Shown in pieces: positions 44,213 through 49,029 of a stretch of DNA of 49,029 nt (within the stretch, counting starts at the first letter, position 1; every line of letters starts with the position of its first letter). This stretch comes from Actinomycetota bacterium (GTDB lineage: Bacteria; Actinomycetota; Actinomycetes; Mycobacteriales; Pseudonocardiaceae), in assembly GCA_021324675.1 (NCBI GenBank), contig JAJPIR010000176.1, positions 1 to 49,029 on the forward strand, read 5' to 3'. The notes below the pieces were generated by a model. The model had not been told where the DNA came from, did not search any database, and was given only the letters and a program-made list of their open reading frames with translations. Both the position numbers and the translations under genes were made by a program.

Positions 44213-44853
44213 ATGGGCGAGTCGACGGTTGAGCCGAGCCGGCTGAGCAGGTCGGGCTTGGACGAACGGGTGCTGGACGCGGGCACCACCCAGCGTTTCG
44301 CTTTGCTATTGGTGCTATTCGTCGCGGAGAGCATGGCGACCGCCTACGACTTCGTGTCACGTCTGGCGAAGGTGGCCGGCGGGGGTGCCGTTCCGACATG
44401 GGTGTCGTACGTCGCGCTGGCTGTGCTGGTCTACGCCGCGGTGTGGCTCTACGAGCTGTTACCGAGATGGAAAGGGCGCCGGTCTCGGGTAATCCCGGTG
44501 GCCGACATCGAGGACGGTGGCCGTCTGCGCGAGGAACTCGACCGCCTGGTCAAGCTGGCGACGTCCGGACCATTGCGCAGACCGCGCCACGCGCCTGTGC
44601 CACGTTCGCGGACACTGCACAGCACGCCGACAATGCCCGGCAGATCGATCCGGTATTGCCGGACTCTGGCGAGCAACTGTGGCTCGTCTACCTCGCGCAC
44701 GTGGGCACTACCGCAACCGACTGCGTCGCCCTAGAACACGCGACGACCGCGGACGAGATCCTCGCCGCCGTGAAGGCGCTCAGTACACCGGGCAGCGTTG
44801 CTGCGTACACCTTCACCTGGGCGTACGTGTCAAGCCGGACGGCCTGGTGCTAA
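44213..44853 (+). pseudogene. Two-span membrane protein, frameshifted
   Basis: From ATG 44213 the protein contains two hydrophobic segments (FALLLVLFVAESMATAYDFV and WVSYVALAVLVYAAVWLYEL), then IPVADIEDGGRLREELDRLV. At about 44565-44590 the coding signal moves to another frame, which continues RACATFADTAQHADNARQID and TTATDCVALEHATTADEILA to a stop at 44853. One indel joins them into about 213 residues. It is divergent from the MerR-clamp gene (gap 106 bases). The product is unknown. Confidence 0.55.
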
Positions 44854-44926
44854 AGGTTGTTGGAGAGTTTGTTTCCTCTGTGTTCCTTCAGTGGCCCACG
44901 CGATCAACCTTGTCTGGATCATCTGG

Positions 44927-44954
44927 AGTCTTCCAAGCTGGCTATGCGGGTTCG
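44927..44954 (+). repeat. Inverted fragment of the tRNA-Gly attachment site
   Basis: Twenty-eight bases, including CTTCCAAGCTGGCTATGCGG followed by GTTCG, match the att core in the opposite orientation to all other copies. It abuts the start of the PIG-L remnant. It may be an inverted attachment-site scar that cut that gene's 5' end. Confidence 0.65.
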
Positions 44955-44983
44955 GTCAAGCCTGGTGAGCATGGCCACGATGG

Positions 44984-45622
44984 TCATCCGGCTGGCGGAG
45001 CTCAAGAATGCCTGTAGGTGTCTCAAGGTCTGTGACCTTGAAGTGCTCGGCTACCACGACTCTGGCATGGCTGACTGGGGCTACCAACATCAATCCATGG
45101 TCTGTTGCAATGTTGCTGCCCCGGTCGTGGCCGCGCGTATCGGCGCCCTGTTCGAGCGTTACCGGCCCGCAGGTGATCATTACCCACAACGCGAACGACA
45201 AACTGCAGCATCCTGATCACGTCCATGCTGGCTAGGCGACCGCCTTGGCTGTCGAGATGACCGATATCCCCGCAAAGCTCTACTTCAAGGCGCACGGCAT
45301 CAGCCACTGGAATCGCATTTGCGAAGCACTAGCTCAGGTGGGAATTGCGCGTGCCGCTCCGGATTCGCACCAGTGGCAACAGTGGGAGTGGGTGGAACGT
45401 CAAATTACTACAACGATTGATGTAAAAGACGTCGTTGATCGGAAACGGGAAGCTCTATTGGCCCATAGCAGCCAGCTCAACAGCTCCTTGGCCGCCAGGA
45501 TCCCTGCCGAGCTATGGCCCTTAGTCTTCAGTGCAGAAACCTTCATACGCACGCACGACACCACGCACGCGCCGACGCCGGAAGATGACCTGTTCACTGG
45601 GCTGCGGCCTGACGGGTCATGA
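44984..45622 (+). pseudogene. PIG-L (LmbE-like) deacetylase remnant, two frameshifts
   Basis: Three pieces in different frames follow the order of a PIG-L family deacetylase: LEVLGYHDSGMADWGYQHQS with GRIGALFERYRP-like end (as VAARIGALFERYRP), then QVIITHNANDKLQHPDHVHA with the zinc-binding HPDH motif, then from 45245 MTDIPAKLYFKAHGISHW and TFIRTHDTTHAPTPEDDLF. The N-terminal AHPDDE-type motif is missing, cut near the inverted att fragment. Intact relatives act on N-acetylglucosaminyl compounds, including mycothiol precursors and conjugates. It is inactive here. Confidence 0.75.
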
Positions 45623-45680
45623 ACTACTGCCTGAGGATTGATCGCACCGTGATGGTGACAAGGCCTAGATCAGGCACTCT

Positions 45681-45723
45681 GGCACGGGCGACGGAAAACC
45701 ATCCGCATGGCCAGTTTGGAAGA
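45681..45723 (-). repeat. tRNA-Gly attachment-site copy 5, interrupted by IS110
   Basis: The left part is degraded (GGGCGACGGAAAACCATCC), but the anticodon half GCATGGCCAGTTTGGAAGA matches copy 4. The repeat stops at 45723 and resumes at 47500/47501 with TCGGGCAGGATCATGG, so the IS110 element lies exactly between. Confidence 0.8.
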
Positions 45724-45743
45724 CATCCCACGCGCTTAGCTTG

Positions 45744-46985
45744 TCAAGCTGCCGCGCTGGTTGAGTTGGAGCGGGTAGGGGGGAAGGCGATTTGTTCGTT
45801 GTAGTGCTGTCGGGTTTGCAGGCAGTGGTGTAGGCAGCCGAGGAGTCGGTTGAACAGGTGGCGTTGGGCGGCGGTGTGGCGGTCGCGGGTGGTTTTGCGG
45901 TGGTCGTAGTGGGTTCGGGCGCCGGGTGAGGCGGTCAGGGCGGAGAAGGCCCAGACGTAGCCGGCGGCGGCCAGGCGTTGGTTTTTGACTTTGCGGTGGG
46001 TCACGGTGAGGCTTTTGCCGCTGGCCCGGGTGACGGGTGCGGCACCGGCGTAGGCCTTCAGCGCCCTGGCGTTGGTGAAGCGGGATCGGTCGTCGCCGAT
46101 CTCGGCCAGTACCCGGGCGCCGGTGAGAGGTCCCAGTCCGGGCAGGCTGGTGATGATCTCGGCGTCGGGGTGGGTGTTGAAGTGCTCGATGGTGGCGGTG
46201 GCGAGGTCTTCGGCGTTGGTGGCGGCGGTGTCGAGAGCGCGCAGCAGGGCGAGGGCTTGGCGGCCGAAGGCGTCTTCGACTAGGGGCAGCTGGTAGAGGT
46301 ATTCGGTGCGCAGGATCGCTTGGATCCGTGCGGCTTCGGTGTTGATGCCGCGGTGGCGTCCGGCGCGGCCAGCAGGACCGTGAGCTGAGTGATGCTTAGT
46401 GTGGCGGCTGCGCGGGGGGTGGGGGCGGCGGCGAGCAGGGCCCGCGCCTCGGGGCGCAGCAGGCCGCCGGGTTTGGTGGTGAAGGCTGCCAGCAGGGCGG
46501 GGTAGTACTCGCGCAGCAGCGAGCGCAGCTTGTTGTGCGCGCAGGTGCGTTCCCACACGGCGTCTTGCTGGGCGCGGGCCAACACGGCGATGGCTTGGGC
46601 GAGTTCGGACTCGGCGGGCAGCAGTCGGTGGGGCGGCGATGTCGGTGCGCAGGATATTGGCTAGTACGAACGCGTCACCGGCGTCGGATTTCTTGCGCGC
46701 CACCGAATACCGATCCCGGTAGCGCGACACCGCCACCGGGTTGATCGCATAGACATCGCGTCCGGTGGCCCGCAGGCAGGCCACCAGCAGCCCGCTGCCG
46801 GTTTCGATGGCCACCGGGAGGGGATCCTCGGCGCTGTCGCCGGCGTCGGCCAGCAGCGTGATCAAGGCGGCGAAACCGGCCGCGTCGTCACTGATGCGTC
46901 GCTTGGCGATCAGTGTTCCCTCGCTGTCGACCAGGGCGACGTCATGGTGGGCTTCGGCCCAATCGATCCCACAAAACACCCTCAC
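45744..46985 (-). pseudogene. IS110-family DEDD transposase with two compensating frameshifts
   Basis: From GTG 46985 (GAGGAGG ten bases upstream) the protein starts VRVFCGIDWAEAHHDVALVD. The DEDD residues are Asp in GIDWAE, Glu in VAIETGSG, and two Asp in KKSDAGDAFVLANI. The C-terminal domain has TSLPGLGPLTGARVLAEIGD and PVTRASGKSLTV with the conserved Ser. An extra C in a CCCC run (plus 46629-46632) shifts the frame after LRTDIAA, and a missing base near 46361-46367 restores it before RHRGINTEAARIQ. Between them about 90 residues are out of frame; the true middle (HNKLRSLLREYYPALLAAF, TPRAAATLSITQLTVLLA) is readable in the other frame. The frame looks full-length but should not encode a working enzyme. 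Confidence 0.85.
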
Positions 46986-47055
46986 GATCGCGTTCCTCCT
47001 CATCGATCGTCGAGATCTGATACCCACGTCCAAGCCGGGTCCGGGACACGCGCGC

Positions 47056-47450
47056 TCCCTAATGGCAGGGCTCTGCGGCCCGACATCCCACCAGCGGTTC
47101 GTGGCCCCAGCACACCGCCAGGGCCCTCGGTCTACCGGCGGAGCTGTCCCGCTCCCCCTCATGATCAGAGATGATCCCTGCCAGCGGCTCGAACCACGAC
47201 ATGATCAGCATCCGGTCACGGCTGATCACGACGACACGCCCGGCGGCACCGACTAACTCAGTGCCACCCCCCTTGTGGCCCATGCCTGACGAACACCACG
47301 GCATCGGGCCGTGTCAGTCTCCTCGAAGGACTCGATGGACACGTCGTAGGAAAGACATCGGCCCGATACCCCACCACCGCTGTGAGCAACCCGAGATTCC
47401 CGGAAAGCGCCGGTCTTCCAAAAGCACTCCCAGGTGCTAATCGGGCAAAG
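47056..47450 (-). ncRNA. Candidate bridge RNA region of the IS110 element
   Basis: On the transposase strand two guide loops are visible. Target loop (47450-47412): UGCCCGAU, hairpin AGCAC-CUGGGA-GUGCU, then UUUGGAAGA. The first arm is identical to the left half of the target; the second is complementary to the right half with the CT core. Donor loop (47092-47059): GUGGGAUGUC, hairpin GGGC-CGCAGA-GCCC, then CCAUUAG. The first arm is identical to the right end of the element, the second complementary to its left end CTAATGG. This is the arrangement of the IS621-type bridge RNA. The spacing of the loops, about 320 nt, is much longer than in IS621. Promoter and ends are not defined. Confidence 0.65.
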
Positions 47451-47500
47451 GCGTCCCACCCGGAAAACCCATGTCTTCACAGCCTTACATGCCCATTAGA

Positions 47501-47625
47501 TCGGGCAGGATCATGGTCCTGACCAGCGAAATGTTGACCTGCGGATATCCAGTAGCAGAGGGCAGAAGTGACCGTGATTGACCGCTGGTGACCCTGGCTA
47601 CGGGTACGTGGGGGGCACGCGAGGC
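47501..47625. repeat. Direct repeat, att-arm region (partner at 40861-40985)
   Basis: Continuation of att copy 5 after the IS110 insertion. TGACCGTGATTGACCG and TGGTGACCCTGG carry three arm-like units (47568-47595), followed by ACGTGGGGGGCACGCG. Confidence 0.75.
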
Positions 47626-47679
47626 CCAGAGCGGTTGCGTGCGGGGTGTTGGCTTGCTGCAGGATGGCGGCCGGGTGTG

Positions 47680-47817
47680 GGTATCCCGTCGCGTCGGCGA
47701 GCTTGCTTCGAAGCGGGCCGGGGGCTAGTGGGCCAGGTGGAGCACCGCTCGCGATGAACGACCTGGCCCACTAGTTCCCGGTCTGCTATGCCTCTGGCGG
47801 CGACGCGACGGGATACC
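47680..47817. repeat. Nested palindrome, 17-bp outer and 14-bp inner arms
   Basis: Outer arms GGTATCCCGTCGCGTCG (47680-47696) and the exact reverse complement (47801-47817); inner arms CTAGTGGGCCAGGT (47725-47738) and exact reverse complement (47761-47774) around a 22-base loop. The sequence between inner and outer arms is also partly complementary, so the whole could fold into one long hairpin. Incomplete relatives occur near 38595-38670 and 34778. Confidence 0.85.
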
Positions 47818-47935
47818 TGTGCCCCTAAATGACTCACCACCGTCCGGGCCGCGCTGGCGGAATCCATCCCGGAGCGGAGGTCTGCCGGAGGCATTTTTGT
47901 TTAATCAGAGCTTGGGAATCTCGCTACCGTGCCAC

Positions 47936-47963
47936 AGGCTGTCCGCTTACCTGCGGACAGCCT
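47936..47963. terminator. Hairpin, 11-bp perfect stem
   Basis: AGGCTGTCCGC and GCGGACAGCCT enclose TTACCT. No gene ends close by, so a terminator is a guess based on structure alone. Confidence 0.45.
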
Positions 47964-48201
47964 ATGTCTCGACGCACCGCAGATGACCGCTGCTGACTCT
48001 TCCTTACAGCACGCGGACAGCACGACCGGTGCGCAATGACCCCGGCTAAACTTCATGTCATCACTGTTCGTGACCACTTATCTACCCTTAGTTGTAGTGT
48101 TGCACTCGATTCCCGTATGGCCTATCTTCGACGTTGCTTGATCACGGAGAGTAAGGGATCAGGCCAGAGTTGGACACCACGGCATTAACATGGGGGATGG
48201 C

Positions 48202-48384
48202 ATGAGGATCTCGGAGATTTTCACAGTGGGCTCTACTTCTGGGCGCTGCGGCGTATCTAACAGTGGTACGACAGAACCCGATTTAACGGCAGGCAACGCT
48301 GGCCCATCGTTCGTAGGGGGCTTTCCAGAGTGCTTGAGGGACGACCCGGTTTTGGGGAGGTACGCGCGAGACTCGCGCGGCTGA
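48202..48384 (+). CDS. Small hypothetical protein
   Basis: A 60-codon frame from ATG 48202 beginning MRISEIFTVGSTSGRCGVSN. GGGGGATGGC lies before the start; ATG 48190 is an alternative. Short and not recognised, so it may be chance. Confidence 0.3.
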   Translation: MRISEIFTVGSTSGRCGVSNSGTTEPDLTAGNAGPSFVGGFPECLRDDPVLGRYARDSRG

Positions 48385-48781
48385 TCGCGAAGCCAGCGCC
48401 GATCAGGAGATGACGAGCGGGTCCAGAGCTTCTCCACGCGACGGCCGACGACCACGCCTGGCGAGCTGCTTGGGAGCGGTAGCAGCCAACTGGGGTTCCT
48501 TGGGTCGTTTTCACAGCACCGCCGCCTTGGTCGCCTCCGGGCTTTGCGGGCCCGCATCATCTTCGCGGCCTGCGCCGCGGCCAACACCGCCCAGGTACAG
48601 AAATAATTGGGTCGGCCGGTGGCAGCGCATCGACGTGACAGGGGTCAGGCTCGTTCGACCGGGCCGCGACCGAGAGCACGGCCCGTAGGGGCCGCGCGCA
48701 GTGTCGTGGTTCCGGTCGAACGGCCGGGGCTGGACGGCCGGGCTCAAGTTTTGTGCGTGGGTGCCGCCGCTGCCAGCGGCG
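48385..48781. other. Segment with no firm gene
   Basis: One plus-strand frame ends FAACAAANTAQVQK with a TAA near 48606 and looks mildly coding over its last 45 codons, but no start or family is recognisable. Possibly a decayed gene. Confidence 0.3.
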
Positions 48782-48985
48782 GCCTTGATCTACCTCCATG
48801 CCCGCGACCAACGCGACCGCACCATCGCCGATGGCCTCGACACCCTCGTCGGAACAACCCACCTCGCCACCCGACAGACCGTGAGTGACCGCCATGACGG
48901 GCACGCGGGGGGCATGAAACGAGAACAACCCAGCGTCAAACGTCCACAATCGACGGACGACAAGTCTCCTGCCAGCGGAAACACG
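48782..48985 (+). pseudogene. Tyrosine integrase, C-terminal tail beside att copy 6
   Basis: The frame reads ALIYLHARDQRDRTIADGLD, the segment around the catalytic Tyr of element integrases, followed by the usual polar tail. Nothing of the rest of the enzyme remains upstream. The tail DNA includes GACCGTGAGTGACCG, like the arm repeats. It ends directly at att copy 6, the same order as the integrase remnant and att copy 2. Confidence 0.65.

Positions 48986-49029
<44 letters not shown>

Larger units (their letters stand above)
45723..47499 (-). mobile_element. IS110-family insertion sequence in att copy 5
   Basis: The ends come from comparing the interrupted repeat with intact copy 4 (40817-40985). 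Read on the minus strand (transposase sense), the empty site is TGCCCGAT-CT-TCCAAAC. The element begins CTAATGGGCATG at 47499 and ends GCGTGGGATGT before a second CT (45722-45721), so the CT core flanks it on both sides. The length is about 1777 bp including one core. There are no terminal inverted repeats, as usual for IS110. About 510 bp upstream of the transposase is non-coding. Confidence 0.85.
47626..48201. other. Island segment without genes, structured DNA
   Basis: Apart from the two inverted repeats listed separately, no coding sequence is convincing here on either strand. Confidence 0.4.

Noticed and set aside
45978-46296. Plus-strand frames within the IS110 transposase
   Set aside because: Gly/Val-rich antisense translations without motifs, opposite the conserved C-terminal transposase domain.

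Overview
The window is high-GC actinobacterial DNA. The gene order from about 6.2 to 23.4 kb (ssb-like, ettA, thioesterase, Rv2474c-like gene, aglA remnant, glbO, HNH, DUF5130, pepN, mycothiol-type DsbA, rpiB, nei) matches, piece by piece, the Mycobacterium tuberculosis block Rv2464c-Rv2478c as I remember it. The XRE/TPR regulator, DUF5994 and MerR-clamp genes suggest the Pseudonocardiaceae or a close relative. The taxon is an inference from gene content.

Layout. 1-5.2 kb: a graveyard of mobile DNA next to an intact tRNA-Arg(UCU): an IS481 transposase tail, a truncated tyrosine recombinase, an XRE regulator with its small partner genes, and a large serine recombinase that has lost its catalytic domain, carries a frameshift and runs into the tRNA 3' end. 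5.3-24.2 kb: the conserved chromosomal core, mostly intact. In it aglA is reduced to its two ends joined together. 24.2-34.2 kb: a looser accessory stretch with a secreted CHRD protein, a lower-GC PI-PLC-like gene, an STAS/anti-sigma-kinase pair, a secreted chorismate mutase, two hydrolase/oxidoreductase genes and a membrane protein.

34.6-49.0 kb: an accretion island. At least six copies of the 3' half of a tRNA-Gly gene, all read on the minus strand, divide it into segments. Most copies are followed by short TGACCG repeats that look like integrase arm sites. The segments hold a principal-type sigma factor, DUF5994, degraded integrases, toxin fragments, an NTF2-like protein, a broken HNH nuclease, a methyltransferase, a MerR-sliding-clamp fusion and a PIG-L deacetylase wreck. 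Nearly every other gene here has a frameshift or truncation, in contrast to the clean core.

The most striking object is an IS110-family element (about 45723-47499) inserted inside one of these tRNA-Gly attachment repeats. An uninterrupted copy of the same repeat at 40.82-40.98 kb gives the empty site, so both ends can be placed to the base, with a CT core at each end. The long non-coding region upstream of the transposase contains two loops whose arms match, respectively, the two halves of the target site and the two ends of the element. They are in the order and strand sense expected for a bridge RNA. The two loops lie about 320 nt apart, and the transposase frame is broken by a +1/-1 pair of indels, so this is a readable fossil of RNA-guided insertion into a tRNA-derived site.
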